From the NCBI GenBank assembly GCA_032622095.1, contig CP136064.1, positions 7,745,512 to 7,809,511 on the forward strand: a stretch of 64,000 nt of DNA, written 5' to 3'. The stretch's first letter is position 1. Every line of letters begins with the position of its first letter. A program made the position numbers and the translations under genes. Shown piece after piece: positions 37,701 to 47,873 of this stretch. Source of the stretch: Siphonodentalium dalli (Eukaryota > Mollusca > Scaphopoda > Gadilida > Siphonodentaliidae). Below the pieces are notes generated by a model, which was given only the letters and a program-made list of their open reading frames with translations, was not told the DNA's origin and did no database searches.

Positions 37701-38174
37701 ATCATTTGATTGGTCAGGTCAATTGAATCCAACAATACTGTCACAGAAATTAAGACTGACGAATAACCAGTAATGATCGGGGCATCACCCAAAGCGGATC
37801 CTGACGTAATATACGTCATCTTTATTTGCGAAAACGTCAACAAAGATAGTTACTGCTTGTATTCCACTAGAGCTATACACTGATATGTATACAATGGCTG
37901 CGATTCCGTTGAATACGTGTGCCTCGCGTCAATGTGTGTGGAATAAAATGTTTTCCAACAGAAAACAGTTGAACGAAATAAAAATTAAATCATTTCCCAG
38001 TGCAAAACAGCACAGGTCATCATTCAACAGCAAAATTTTGAGTGGTGAGGATTAGCGAGCACTAGATCGGTATGTTGTAAACACTATGGTGTTGATTTTA
38101 ACCAAATTTTACTATAGTGTGATATTCCCGTTGTTGAGTGTTTTGCGTATCACACACTCTTTATGCACTGATCT
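34775..38174. other. Long non-coding stretch, no gene recognised
   Basis: About 3.4 kb of AT-rich sequence with only short scattered frames. A TGACGTCA palindrome lies at 35069-35076. The CAAGATGGC phrase recurs near 35443-35470, with AAAATGGCGGC near 35618. I see no exon series, RNA gene or transposon ends that I can defend. Confidence 0.45.
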
Positions 38175-38623
38175 TTAACCCTTTACCCAACAAACCGGCC
38201 GAAAACGCCCAAATAAAGCTTCAACAGCCTAAAATATCTTCGGTCTGTCTCAATAACACCATACAAATATGGATATCATTGTAACCGGTTCATCGACCAC
38301 ATTGTGATGATTACAGTTATGCCCTGTGCCAATGCATTCTCTTATATAGGTGCCTCGCATATATAAGAGAATGCATTGGCCTAAAAAAAATATTTTTTTA
38401 ACACTTTTTACCATTTTTTTCTTACATTCTTTAACAATTTTATAATATTTTCTTACATTTTTTAACAATTTTTATAATATTTTTCTACATTCTTTGACAA
38501 TTTTATCATTTTAATATGTTAAGCCAATGCATTCTCTTATATATGCGAGGCGACCTATGGTCGACTCGCATATATATAAGAGAATGCATTGGCACAGGGC
38601 CGTTCTGTTGGGTAAACGGTTAA
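38175..38623. mobile_element. TTAA-flanked MITE containing a nested foldback
   Basis: TTAA is followed by CCCTTTACCCAACAAACCGG at the left. The right end is the inverted counterpart, with three mismatches in 26 bp, followed by TTAA at 38620-38623. TTAA target duplication is the hallmark of piggyBac-type transposition, so the element is provisionally piggyBac-like. No transposase is present. The foldback at 38321-38600 fills most of the interior and abuts the right terminal repeat. Confidence 0.72.
38321..38600. mobile_element. Foldback element, most complete copy
   Basis: It runs from GCCCTGTGCCAATGCATTC to GAATGCATTGGCACAGGGC. Each arm is itself a palindromic hairpin (GCCAATGCATTCTCTTATAT...ATATAAGAGAATGCATTGGC) and the arms flank a T- and A-rich core. 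The family recurs at 28811, 31999 and 40957. No coding capacity. Confidence 0.82.
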
Positions 38624-38669
38624 GATACGGATGGCCGATGGGTATTGCTGTTTAGAAAAGTCACATCCG

Positions 38670-39260
38670 TTAAAGGGGTACTGTACGCCATTTTCATTAA
38701 ATTTCCGGTGACAACAACGATCTAATATCGATAATATATAGAAACATAAGTAATTTGAGTCGAAGATGTATTCTGTAAACGCTCAGGTTAATAGGCTATC
38801 TTAAAATTTAATAATTTAAAAGTTAATAATTTGATATAAATTGAATTTATGACTGGTGCCATAAAATGGCGTCAATTAAATTACGAATTACCGTAATCAA
38901 AAACAGTAATTTAGGGATACTGGATTGTTAAACCGATCGCACACACGATCGCTTAAAATATTATGATGATACGGGGAGAACACTCAAGCCACTCACTGAC
39001 TAGCGATGATACAATAACTTAAATGATTATATGGGACTAGTATGCATATAATATAACTTTTATTTGATTCATTTGGTTGAAAACTTTACAAAAATTACTC
39101 GACAACGACAATTTGTATTTTTGCATTCCGGTAAATTTGTCATCCGTAACATGACTTCGTACTCAACAGACTTTCAAATAATGGAAAAATTGTTACCTTA
39201 TTCTCCGACTCGGAGACTATAGAAACCAACAACAACATTTGGTGTACAGTACCCCTTTAA
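38670..39260. mobile_element. Second TTAA-flanked MITE
   Basis: TTAA at 38670-38673 is followed by AGGGGTACTGTACGCCA. The right end TGGTGTACAGTACCCCT is followed by TTAA at 39257-39260. The terminal repeat is 17 bp with one mismatch. The 583-bp interior is AT-rich and has no transposase. A piggyBac-like, non-autonomous element is the best reading. Confidence 0.82.
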
Positions 39261-39895
39261 AGGAACTCAATCCGATCAGAGGGTCTCCATATCATCAAGA
39301 TACAACAACAACAACAACAAAAACATTTTTTCAAAATACGCTTCAGTTATCAGAATCGATTAATTGCCCAAAAATAATGCTAACCACAGTCAACTATAGT
39401 ATAAAATTGCCAAAAACCTCTTATTTATCAACGTTTTATTTAACGAAATTTTGCCAGTTGTCAAATATCTGACACAAAAAAGCCACTGGATTTTAGATTT
39501 ATCGATCTTCATCCGCTATCCACTTGAAATTAAAATAATAGATTTCAAACATCGATATCAGATCACTTTGATGGGCGGGTTCCTCGACTCGAATCAAATA
39601 TTTGTTACCCCCGAAGCCAAGAAAATAGAAATTTGCGAGCGTTAATTCGGATTAAAACCGCCATATACAGAAATAGTATTAAACTTTATTTCACTCCTAT
39701 GCGCGATTTCCATTGAAACCGACATTAATTAAAAATGGGAATGTCACTAGTAAGTTATGTCATTTCTGGTGACGTCATTGACGTTACGTCGCTTACTGAT
39801 CTAGATTGAATTTTCGATGGTTGATCTTTCTCAGCATCGGGACTTCATGCATTAATTCTGGGTGTTTTAATCATATTGATGCAGAAGTTAAATAA
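39261..39895. other. Unannotated stretch, no gene recognised
   Basis: It contains a short CAA-type microsatellite near 39302-39320 and a TGACGTCA palindrome at 39770-39777. Two overlapping short + frames (39239-39472 and 39451-39645) show nothing recognisable. Confidence 0.4.
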
Positions 39896-40424
39896 AGAGA
39901 GTAATCAATTAGTTCCGAGACTTACGTTAAATAATTCACTCGAGGCGAGAGACGTTTAGGAGGACCCCACCCCCCCCCATTTTCGTACGCCATATTCCAT
40001 GCCCTGTTTTGAGGTACGCCGTATTCCGGCCCCTCTGTATGAGGTATTCGGTATTCCAAAAATACTGGTATTCGTACGCCGACCTTCGACAGCTTCCAAA
40101 ACATTATCATAATAATAATATAAATGCGATTTTTGTCACAATAAATTCACGGTTTGACATACAGATCGTCGATCATCTTCATTTTATATCATTTTAGACG
40201 TGGACAATGCGGGATGGCCGGCGTTCGTACGACAATAGAAAATTTATCCGGAAAAATTCCATATGGCTGTTAAGTGGTATTCCGTATTCCGGGGGGTGGG
40301 GGTGTGTGGGGGCCTCGTTTAGGTAAGAAACTCGTGCGCTGACGCGCGCTCGTTTCTGACCCACGTCACTCGCTTTTTGTATATTTATTTAAACGCTATT
40401 CTCGGAACCAATTGATTACTCTCT
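39896..40424. mobile_element. TIR element, ~529 bp
   Basis: AGAGAGTAATCAATTAGTTC at the left and GAACCAATTGATTACTCTCT at the right are inverted copies over 24 bp with one mismatch. Weaker inverted similarity continues inward. The interior has repeated GTATTCC phrases and C- or G-rich runs (39966-39977 and around 40290-40313). The target duplication is unclear, so the superfamily is unassigned. Confidence 0.7.
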
Positions 40425-40956
40425 ATATAAACACAAAATGTTATTGTCAAGATCTTACGCCTTGTTAGTAAACAAATGTCATGTTACAGTAGAGTGCGTA
40501 GCGTGCGATACGCATAACACTCAACACCGGGAGAGCCCACTAAGTGCACGTTGGTTTGATACCATATTGTTTACAACATACCAATATATAGCGCTCTTTA
40601 ATGCTAGCCACTCAAGATTTCGATTCTGAAAGGGTCACGTGAATAATTCCCAAAATAATAATCTTTACATGCTGTATATAAACAAATGCTCGGTGGGTAA
40701 TATCGCTTTCGTAACATCATTATTCTATACTATTATTTAACCCTTTTTTTGGATTTTGTTTTGTTTTGTTTTAGATTTGTTTGGGTTGAATATGTGTTGG
40801 GTATACTTAAGCATGCTATAGCGAATTTAAAAACAAACTGGATAAAACCTTAGGGGCATGTTATAACTCAAAACAATCACCAAGTATTCATAGTAATAAT
40901 TTTGATGCCTATGAAAAACGTAAGATTCCCTGGCAGTAAACCTACAAAATAAGTAT
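40425..40956. other. Unannotated stretch, no gene recognised
   Basis: AT-rich, with a TTTTG-rich tract near 40743-40772. A 63-codon frame at 40438-40629 has no recognisable feature. Confidence 0.4.
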
Positions 40957-41110
40957 GTTAAAGAATATAAGAAAAAATTATTAAAAATGTAAAAAATTGT
41001 AAAAAAATAATAACAAATGATGAAAAATTGTTAGGCCAATGCATTCTCTTATATATGCGAGGTGACCTATGGTCGACTCGCATATATAAGATAATGCATT
41101 GGCACAGGGT
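40957..41110. mobile_element. Right-arm fragment of the foldback family
   Basis: GTTAAAGAATATAAG, a poly-A-rich core and then the terminal hairpin GCCAATGCATTCTC...GATAATGCATTGGCACAGGG. The left arm is absent, as in the copy at 31999. Confidence 0.78.
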
Positions 41111-41255
41111 ATATGGGTCGATACAAAAATCGGACTTGGCACTCAAAAAGTTAAGACAAGACCAACAACCTATTATGTTTATTAATACATTTATTAAAGT
41201 ACATTTGTATAATGTTATGTACATCAAATTGGCTTTTTGGGGAAAGTTCAGTTCG

Positions 41256-41381
41256 CACACGGGGTAGATGCAAGCCAGTCTGACAACTAATAAACTACAC
41301 ACGGGGTAGATGCAAGCCATTCTTGCGACTAATAAACCACACACGGGGTAGATGCAAACCATTCTTTTGACGATGTGAGCC
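41256..41381. repeat. 42-bp tandem repeat, 3 copies
   Basis: CACACGGGGTAGATGCAA begins at 41256, 41298 and 41340. Since 42 is a multiple of three, both strands show repeated short peptides that are by-products. Confidence 0.88.
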
Positions 41382-41532
41382 AATTCGTCCACGTATACCA
41401 GTAATGTATGTGCGCTGGTAGGTACAATACATAGCTGATCCATCGAACAGATCTGAAACGTGCATGAACATGCATGTGTGGAATAGCACCCCATAACATC
41501 GCTATCGCGCAACTTTCACGCTTAATTCGTAC

Positions 41533-41728
41533 GTTACGTATGCCAGATATAGTAATTATTTTTTCGATCGAATCAGGCACAGCACAACGCATGCGACGGC
41601 TACTAACCGATGAAAGAAGCTTTCACTGGTAAGGTGTACATGTATGTTACGTATGCCAGAGAAAATATTTATGTTTTCGACTTTCGAAGCAGGCATATAG
41701 TTCAACACATGTTACGGCTACTAGCCAG
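41533..41728. repeat. ~113-bp diverged direct duplication
   Basis: GTTACGTATGCCAGA at 41533 recurs at 41646. Both are followed by a TTTTCGA block, CAGGCA and CGGCTACTA in the same order. The gap to the tRNA array (about 41729-41898) holds nothing recognisable. Confidence 0.7.
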
Positions 41729-42043
41729 AATGCGCACATGTGCAAATGGTTTCACGCCTTCCGGTACCTCCAGGTAAAATATCCCAGGGTACATATCCGG
41801 GTATACCGGGCTATACTTTAAGTTACAGGGCGAGATGTTGCCGGATACGGTGACATATGAGACGAAGTGTGATTAATATCGGGCGAGGCCGAGCCGCATC
41901 GATACGCATCGATGTAATTAACATTTTGTGCTGGAGTCGTAATAACCACGGAGTCGTCTTAACTTATCTATGCTGCGCCATGGAAATAAGTTTAACTCTT
42001 ATTTATCTGAATCATGCAATATTTCGGAGGCACATTGTCGACT

Positions 42044-42084
42044 GGCTCGTTGGTCTAGGGTACGATTCTCGATTAGGTCCCCCC
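42044..42084 (+). pseudogene. 5' fragment of tRNA-Pro (one per unit)
   Basis: GGCTCGTTGGTCTAGGG matches the first 17 nt of tRNA-Pro. It then lacks one G, has TACGATTCTCG, and jumps over the anticodon to AGGTCCC. It retains a box A-like region but no T arm or box B, so it should not be transcribed on its own. It begins 107 bp upstream of the intact tRNA-Pro. The same fragment, at the same offset, precedes each of the 32 tRNA-Pro copies in this window. Confidence 0.85.
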
Positions 42085-42150
42085 ACTATGGTTGAAAACA
42101 GCATAACAAAAGTTACATGCGGTCAATATCTTCATGCTCTCTTTTCAGAT

Positions 42151-42222
42151 GGCTCGTTGGTCTAGGGGTATGATTCTCGCTTTGGGTGCGAGAGGTCCCG
42201 GGTTCAAATCCCGGACGAGCCC
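42151..42222 (+). tRNA. tRNA-Pro(TGG): tRNA-Pro(TGG), unit 1 (reference copy)
   Basis: 72 nt, no intron. The acceptor stem GGCTCGT/ACGAGCC pairs fully, with discriminator C. The D stem is GTC/GAT, the anticodon stem CTCGC/GCGAG, the loop TTTGGGT (anticodon TGG, nt 33-35), and the T arm CCGGG/CCCGG with TTCAAAT. The GGTTCAAATCC box B and the D-arm box A are intact. A TTTT terminator follows 8 nt after the gene. It decodes CCA and wobble proline codons. CCA is not encoded, as expected for a eukaryote. Confidence 0.97.
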
Positions 42223-42420
42223 ATCCAACTTTTATGTGACGTGTATGGCAGGGAATTAATCTTATCTCTTATGTCTTCGCATTTTAACATTGTGCGTGTA
42301 AAACCAAAGCATATGTTTCAATCTCAACGAAGATTTGCTTTATTCGTCAAGAGCGAAAGAAAAGAAAAATGAAAGAATGCAAACAAATCCTTATTTCGTG
42401 CAATGTTTGTCGTCCTGTGT

Positions 42421-42636
42421 ACTTTCGGTTGATAATTGGATACAAAACACTCACCAGACGAGAACCCTGATTCAGCTTCATGCGACAGAGGATATCCGTC
42501 TTTGTCTTCCTCCAAACAGCGCGAATGTGCATTGTTCCATCCGGCCTTTGTGACGTAGGGTTTCCATGACCAGCGCTACCGAGCGACAGTGAAGCAACTC
42601 GAGCGTCATCGAATCTGATGTAGAAATGTTTTGTGT
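42421..42636. other. 216-bp segment present only in unit 1
   Basis: In unit 1 the spacer between tRNA-Pro and tRNA-Ala has 216 bp that all later units lack. TGTGT lies at both edges (42416-42420 and 42632-42636). Later units keep a single TGTGT, as expected from deletion between short direct repeats. No RNA gene or protein recognised in it. Confidence 0.88.
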
Positions 42637-42727
42637 TGTAAATTTTCAATTTAGTTCACATTCTTGAGGATATGTGACCGTTTTCAAGCGAAAATTCGAT
42701 ACAAAAATTTCGGCCCACCTGACAATT

Positions 42728-42800
42728 TGGAGAATCCGGGCATCGATCCCGGTACCTCTCGCATGCTAAGCGAGCGCTCTACCAAATGAGCTAATCCCCC
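42728..42800 (-). tRNA. tRNA-Ala(AGC): tRNA-Ala(AGC), unit 1 (reference copy, D-loop variant)
   Basis: 73 nt including discriminator A. The acceptor stem GGGGGAT/ATTCTCC has the G3:U70 wobble pair, the main identity element of alanine tRNA. The anticodon stem is CTCGC/GCGAG, with loop TTAGCAT (anticodon AGC, read as IGC). Box A TAGCTCATTTGG and box B GGATCGATGCC are present. A TTTTT run lies about 25 nt beyond the 3' end. This copy has CATTTGG where all later copies have CATATGG. Confidence 0.97.
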
Positions 42801-43054
42801 TGTCGATACGCATCGATGTAATTAACATTTTGTGCTGGAGTCGTAATAACCACGGAGTCGTCTTAACTTATCTATGCTGCGCCATGGAAATAAGTTTAAC
42901 TCTTATTTATCTGAATCATGCAATATTTCGGAGGCACATTGTCGACTGGCTCGTTGGTCTAGGGTACGATTCTCGATTAGGTCACCCCACTATGGTTGAA
43001 AACAGCATAACAAAAGTTACATGCGGTCAATATCTTCATGCTCACTTTTCAGAT

Positions 43055-43126
43055 GGCTCGTTGGTCTAGGGGTATGATTCTCGCTTTGGGTGCGAGAGGT
43101 CCCGGGTTCAAATCCCGGACGAGCCC
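43055..43126 (+). tRNA. tRNA-Pro(TGG): tRNA-Pro(TGG), unit 2
   Basis: Canonical sequence. The unit has the rare GTCACCCCAC and GCTCACTTTTC spacer states, shared with unit 5 only. Partner tRNA-Ala at 43416. Confidence 0.97.
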
Positions 43127-43415
43127 ATCCAACTTTTATGTGACGTGTATGGCAGGGAATTAATCTTATCTCTTATGTCTTCGCATTTTAACATTGTGCG
43201 TGTAAAACAAAATCATATGTTTCAATCTCAACGAAGATTTGCTTTATTCGTCAAGAGCGAAAGAAAAGAAAAATGAAAGAATGCAAACAAATCCTTATTT
43301 CGTGCAATGTTTGTCGTCCTGTGTTGTAAATTTTCAATTTAGTTCACATTCTTGAGGATATGTGACCGTTTTCAAGCGAAAATTCGATACAAAAATTTCG
43401 GCCCACCTGACAATT

Positions 43416-43488
43416 TGGAGAATCCGGGCATCGATCCCGGTACCTCTCGCATGCTAAGCGAGCGCTCTACCATATGAGCTAATCCCCC
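43416..43488 (-). tRNA. tRNA-Ala(AGC): tRNA-Ala(AGC), unit 2
   Basis: First copy with the CATATGG D-loop form that the rest of the array carries. G3:U70 present. Confidence 0.97.
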
Positions 43489-43742
43489 TGTCGATACGCA
43501 TCGATGTAATTAACATTTTGTGCTGGAGTCGTAATAACCACGGAGTCGTCTTAACTTATCTATGCTGCGCCATGGAAATAAGTTTAACTCTTATTTATCT
43601 GAATCATGCAATATTTCGGAGGCACATTGTCGACTGGCTCGTTGGTCTAGGGTACGATTCTCGATTAGGTCCCCCCACTATGGTTGAAAACAGCATAACA
43701 AAAGTTACATGCGGTCAATATCTTCATGCTCTCTTTTCAGAT

Positions 43743-43814
43743 GGCTCGTTGGTCTAGGGGTATGATTCTCGCTTTGGGTGCGAGAGGTCCCGGGTTCAAA
43801 TCCCGGACGAGCCC
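43743..43814 (+). tRNA. tRNA-Pro(TGG): tRNA-Pro(TGG), unit 3
   Basis: Canonical sequence. It is followed by CATCTCCAAC, two extra bases before the T-run terminator, and the spacer has one extra A, making this unit 691 bp. Confidence 0.97.
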
Positions 43815-44106
43815 ATCTCCAACTTTTATGTGACGTGTATGGCAGGGAATTAATCTTATCTCTTATGTCTTCGCATTTTAACATTGTGCGTGTAAAACAA
43901 AATCATATGTTTCAATCTCAACGAAGATTTGCTTTATTCGTCAAGAGCGAAAGAAAAGAAAAAATGAAAGAATGCAAACAAATCCTTATTTCGTGCAATG
44001 TTTGTCGTCCTGTGTTGTAAATTTTCAATTTAGTTCACATTCTTGAGGATACGTGACCGTTTTCAAGCGAAAATTCGATACAAAAATTTCGGCCCACCTG
44101 ACAATT

Positions 44107-44179
44107 TGGAGAATCCGGGCATCGATCCCGGTACCTCTCGCATGCTAAGCGAGCGCTCTACCATATGAGCTAATCCCCC
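44107..44179 (-). tRNA. tRNA-Ala(AGC): tRNA-Ala(AGC), unit 3
   Basis: Canonical. It lies inside the variant block that begins at GATACGTGACC (about 44049) and ends after the altered tRNA-Pro of unit 4. Confidence 0.97.
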
Positions 44180-44433
44180 TGTCGATAGGCATCGATGTAA
44201 TTAACATTTTGTGCTGGAGTCGTAATAACCACGGAGTCGTCTTAACTTATCTATGCTGCGCCATGGAAATAAGTTTAACTCTTATTTATCTGAATCATGC
44301 AATATTTCGGAGGCACATTGTCGACTGGCTCGTTGGTCTAGGGTACGATTCTCGATTAGGTCCCCCCACTATGGTTGAAAACAGCATAACAAAAGTTACA
44401 TGCGGTCAATATCTTCATGCTCTCTTTTCAGAT

Positions 44434-44505
44434 GGCTCGTTGGTCTAGGGGTATTATTATCGCTTTGGGTGCGAGAGGTCCCGGGTTCAAATCCCGGACG
44501 AGCCC
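44434..44505 (+). pseudogene. tRNA-Pro(TGG) with two stem-breaking changes, unit 4
   Basis: GTATGATTCTCGC is replaced by GTATTATTATCGC. The change at nt 22 (G to T) breaks the C12-G22 D-stem pair, and the change at nt 26 (C to A) breaks the top anticodon-stem pair with G42. Anticodon, acceptor, T arm and terminator are intact, so transcription is possible but stability doubtful. Confidence 0.85.
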
Positions 44506-44794
44506 ATCCATCTTTTATGTGACGTGTATGGCAGGGAATTAATCTTATCTCTTATGTCTTCGCATTTTAACATTGTGCGTGTAAAACAAAATCATATGTT
44601 TCAATCTCAACGAAGATTTGCTTTATTCGTCAAGAGCGAAAGAAAAGAAAAATGAAAGAATGCAAACAAATCCTTATTTCGTGCAATGTTTGTCGTCCTG
44701 TGTTGTAAATTTTCAATTTAGTTCACATTCTTGAGGATATGTGACCGTTTTCAAGCGAAAATTCGATACAAAAATTTCGGCCCACCTGACAATT

Positions 44795-44867
44795 TGGAGA
44801 ATCCGGGCATCGATCCCGGTACCTCTCGCATGCTAAGCGAGCGCTCTACCATATGAGCTAATCCCCC
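44795..44867 (-). tRNA. tRNA-Ala(AGC): tRNA-Ala(AGC), unit 4
   Basis: Canonical; partner of the altered tRNA-Pro at 44434. Confidence 0.97.
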
Positions 44868-45121
44868 TGTCGATACGCATCGATGTAATTAACATTTTGT
44901 GCTGGAGTCGTAATAACCACGGAGTCGTCTTAACTTATCTATGCTGCGCCATGGAAATAAGTTTAACTCTTATTTATCTGAATCATGCAATATTTCGGAG
45001 GCACATTGTCGACTGGCTCGTTGGTCTAGGGTACGATTCTCGATTAGGTCACCCCACTATGGTTGAAAACAGCATAACAAAAGTTACATGCGGTCAATAT
45101 CTTCATGCTCACTTTTCAGAT

Positions 45122-45193
45122 GGCTCGTTGGTCTAGGGGTATGATTCTCGCTTTGGGTGCGAGAGGTCCCGGGTTCAAATCCCGGACGAGCCC
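45122..45193 (+). tRNA. tRNA-Pro(TGG): tRNA-Pro(TGG), unit 5
   Basis: Canonical. The spacer is of the rare type seen in unit 2. Partner tRNA-Ala at 45483. Confidence 0.97.
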
Positions 45194-45482
45194 ATCCAAC
45201 TTTTATGTGACGTGTATGGCAGGGAATTAATCTTATCTCTTATGTCTTCGCATTTTAACATTGTGCGTGTAAAACAAAATCATATGTTTCAATCTCAACG
45301 AAGATTTGCTTTATTCGTCAAGAGCGAAAGAAAAGAAAAATGAAAGAATGCAAACAAATCCTTATTTCGTGCAATGTTTGTCGTCCTGTGTTGTAAATTT
45401 TCAATTTAGTTCACATTCTTGAGGATACGTGACCGTTTTCAAGCGAAAATTCGATACAAAAATTTCGGCCCACCTGACAATT

Positions 45483-45555
45483 TGGAGAATCCGGGCATCG
45501 ATCCCGGTACCTCTCGCATGCTAAGCGAGCGCTCTACCATATGAGCTAATCCCCC
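45483..45555 (-). tRNA. tRNA-Ala(AGC): tRNA-Ala(AGC), unit 5
   Basis: Canonical; inside the second variant block. Confidence 0.97.
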
Positions 45556-45809
45556 TGTCGATAGGCATCGATGTAATTAACATTTTGTGCTGGAGTCGTA
45601 ATAACCACGGAGTCGTCTTAACTTATCTATGCTGCGCCATGGAAATAAGTTTAACTCTTATTTATCTGAATCATGCAATATTTCGGAGGCACATTGTCGA
45701 CTGGCTCGTTGGTCTAGGGTACGATTCTCGATTAGGTCCCCCCACTATGGTTGAAAACAGCATAACAAAAGTTACATGCGGTCAATATCTTCATGCTCTC
45801 TTTTCAGAT

Positions 45810-45881
45810 GGCTCGTTGGTCTAGGGGTATTATTATCGCTTTGGGTGCGAGAGGTCCCGGGTTCAAATCCCGGACGAGCCC
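45810..45881 (+). pseudogene. tRNA-Pro(TGG) with two stem-breaking changes, unit 6
   Basis: Same two changes as at 44434, with the same linked neighbours (GATAGGCATC upstream, CATCCATCTTTT downstream). It is a copied variant and not recurrent damage. Confidence 0.85.
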
Positions 45882-46170
45882 ATCCATCTTTTATGTGACG
45901 TGTATGGCAGGGAATTAATCTTATCTCTTATGTCTTCGCATTTTAACATTGTGCGTGTAAAACAAAATCATATGTTTCAATCTCAACGAAGATTTGCTTT
46001 ATTCGTCAAGAGCGAAAGAAAAGAAAAATGAAAGAATGCAAACAAATCCTTATTTCGTGCAATGTTTGTCGTCCTGTGTTGTAAATTTTCAATTTAGTTC
46101 ACATTCTTGAGGATATGTGACCGTTTTCAAGCGAAAATTCGATACAAAAATTTCGGCCCACCTGACAATT

Positions 46171-46243
46171 TGGAGAATCCGGGCATCGATCCCGGTACCT
46201 CTCGCATGCTAAGCGAGCGCTCTACCATATGAGCTAATCCCCC
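46171..46243 (-). tRNA. tRNA-Ala(AGC): tRNA-Ala(AGC), unit 6
   Basis: Canonical; partner of 45810. Confidence 0.97.
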
Positions 46244-46497
46244 TGTCGATACGCATCGATGTAATTAACATTTTGTGCTGGAGTCGTAATAACCACGGAG
46301 TCGTCTTAACTTATCTATGCTGCGCCATGGAAATAAGTTTAACTCTTATTTATCTGAATCATGCAATATTTCGGAGGCACATTGTCGACTGGCTCGTTGG
46401 TCTAGGGTACGATTCTCGATTAGGTCCCCCCACTATGGTTGAAAACAGCATAACAAAAGTTACATGCGGTCAATATCTTCATGCTCTCTTTTCAGAT

Positions 46498-46569
46498 GGC
46501 TCGTTGGTCTAGGGGTATGATTCTCGCTTTGGGTGCGAGAGGTCCCGGGTTCAAATCCCGGACGAGCCC
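46498..46569 (+). tRNA. tRNA-Pro(TGG): tRNA-Pro(TGG), unit 7
   Basis: Canonical; partner tRNA-Ala at 46859. Confidence 0.97.
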
Positions 46570-46858
46570 ATCCAACTTTTATGTGACGTGTATGGCAGGG
46601 AATTAATCTTATCTCTTATGTCTTCGCATTTTAACATTGTGCGTGTAAAACAAAATCATATGTTTCAATCTCAACGAAGATTTGCTTTATTCGTCAAGAG
46701 CGAAAGAAAAGAAAAATGAAAGAATGCAAACAAATCCTTATTTCGTGCAATGTTTGTCGTCCTGTGTTGTAAATTTTCAATTTAGTTCACATTCTTGAGG
46801 ATATGTGACCGTTTTCAAGCGAAAATTCGATACAAAAATTTCGGCCCACCTGACAATT

Positions 46859-46931
46859 TGGAGAATCCGGGCATCGATCCCGGTACCTCTCGCATGCTAA
46901 GCGAGCGCTCTACCATATGAGCTAATCCCCC
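46859..46931 (-). tRNA. tRNA-Ala(AGC): tRNA-Ala(AGC), unit 7
   Basis: Canonical; partner of 46498. Confidence 0.97.
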
Positions 46932-47185
46932 TGTCGATACGCATCGATGTAATTAACATTTTGTGCTGGAGTCGTAATAACCACGGAGTCGTCTTAACTT
47001 ATCTATGCTGCGCCATGGAAATAAGTTTAACTCTTATTTATCTGAATCATGCAATATTTCGGAGACACATTGTCGACTGGCTCGTTGGTCTAGGGTACGA
47101 TTCTCGATTAGGTCCCCCCACTATGGTTGAAAACAGCATAACAAAAGTTACATGCGGTCAATATCTTCATGCTCTCTTTTCAGAT

Positions 47186-47257
47186 GGCTCGTTGGTCTAG
47201 GGGTATGATTCTCGCTTTGGGTGCGAGAGGTCCCGGGTTCAAATCCCGGACGAGCCC
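47186..47257 (+). tRNA. tRNA-Pro(TGG): tRNA-Pro(TGG), unit 8
   Basis: Canonical. This unit alone has CGGAGACACATT in place of CGGAGGCACATT upstream. Confidence 0.97.
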
Positions 47258-47546
47258 ATCCAACTTTTATGTGACGTGTATGGCAGGGAATTAATCTTAT
47301 CTCTTATGTCTTCGCATTTTAACATTGTGCGTGTAAAACAAAATCATATGTTTCAATCTCAACGAAGATTTGCTTTATTCGTCAAGAGCGAAAGAAAAGA
47401 AAAATGAAAGAATGCAAACAAATCCTTATTTCGTGCAATGTTTGTCGTCCTGTGTTGTAAATTTTCAATTTAGTTCACATTCTTGAGGATACGTGACCGT
47501 TTTCAAGCGAAAATTCGATACAAAAATTTCGGCCCACCTGACAATT

Positions 47547-47619
47547 TGGAGAATCCGGGCATCGATCCCGGTACCTCTCGCATGCTAAGCGAGCGCTCTA
47601 CCATATGAGCTAATCCCCC
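47547..47619 (-). tRNA. tRNA-Ala(AGC): tRNA-Ala(AGC), unit 8
   Basis: Canonical; inside the third variant block. Confidence 0.97.
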
Positions 47620-47873
47620 TGTCGATAGGCATCGATGTAATTAACATTTTGTGCTGGAGTCGTAATAACCACGGAGTCGTCTTAACTTATCTATGCTGCG
47701 CCATGGAAATAAGTTTAACTCTTATTTATCTGAATCATGCAATATTTCGGAGGCACATTGTCGACTGGCTCGTTGGTCTAGGGTACGATTCTCGATTAGG
47801 TCCCCCCACTATGGTTGAAAACAGCATAACAAAAGTTACATGCGGTCAATATCTTCATGCTCTCTTTTCAGAT

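Noticed and set aside
35069-39777. TGACGTCA palindromes (35069 and 39770) as CRE elements
   Set aside because: Eight-base matches in a long non-coding interval without a gene to regulate carry little weight.
40958-41512. 184-codon minus-strand frame
   Set aside because: It is stitched together from the 42-bp tandem repeat and the foldback element. Its repeated peptides mirror the DNA repeat.
42347-42649. 100-codon minus-strand frame in unit 1
   Set aside because: Mostly within the 216-bp segment and spacer. No domain is recognised and it is absent from the other units.
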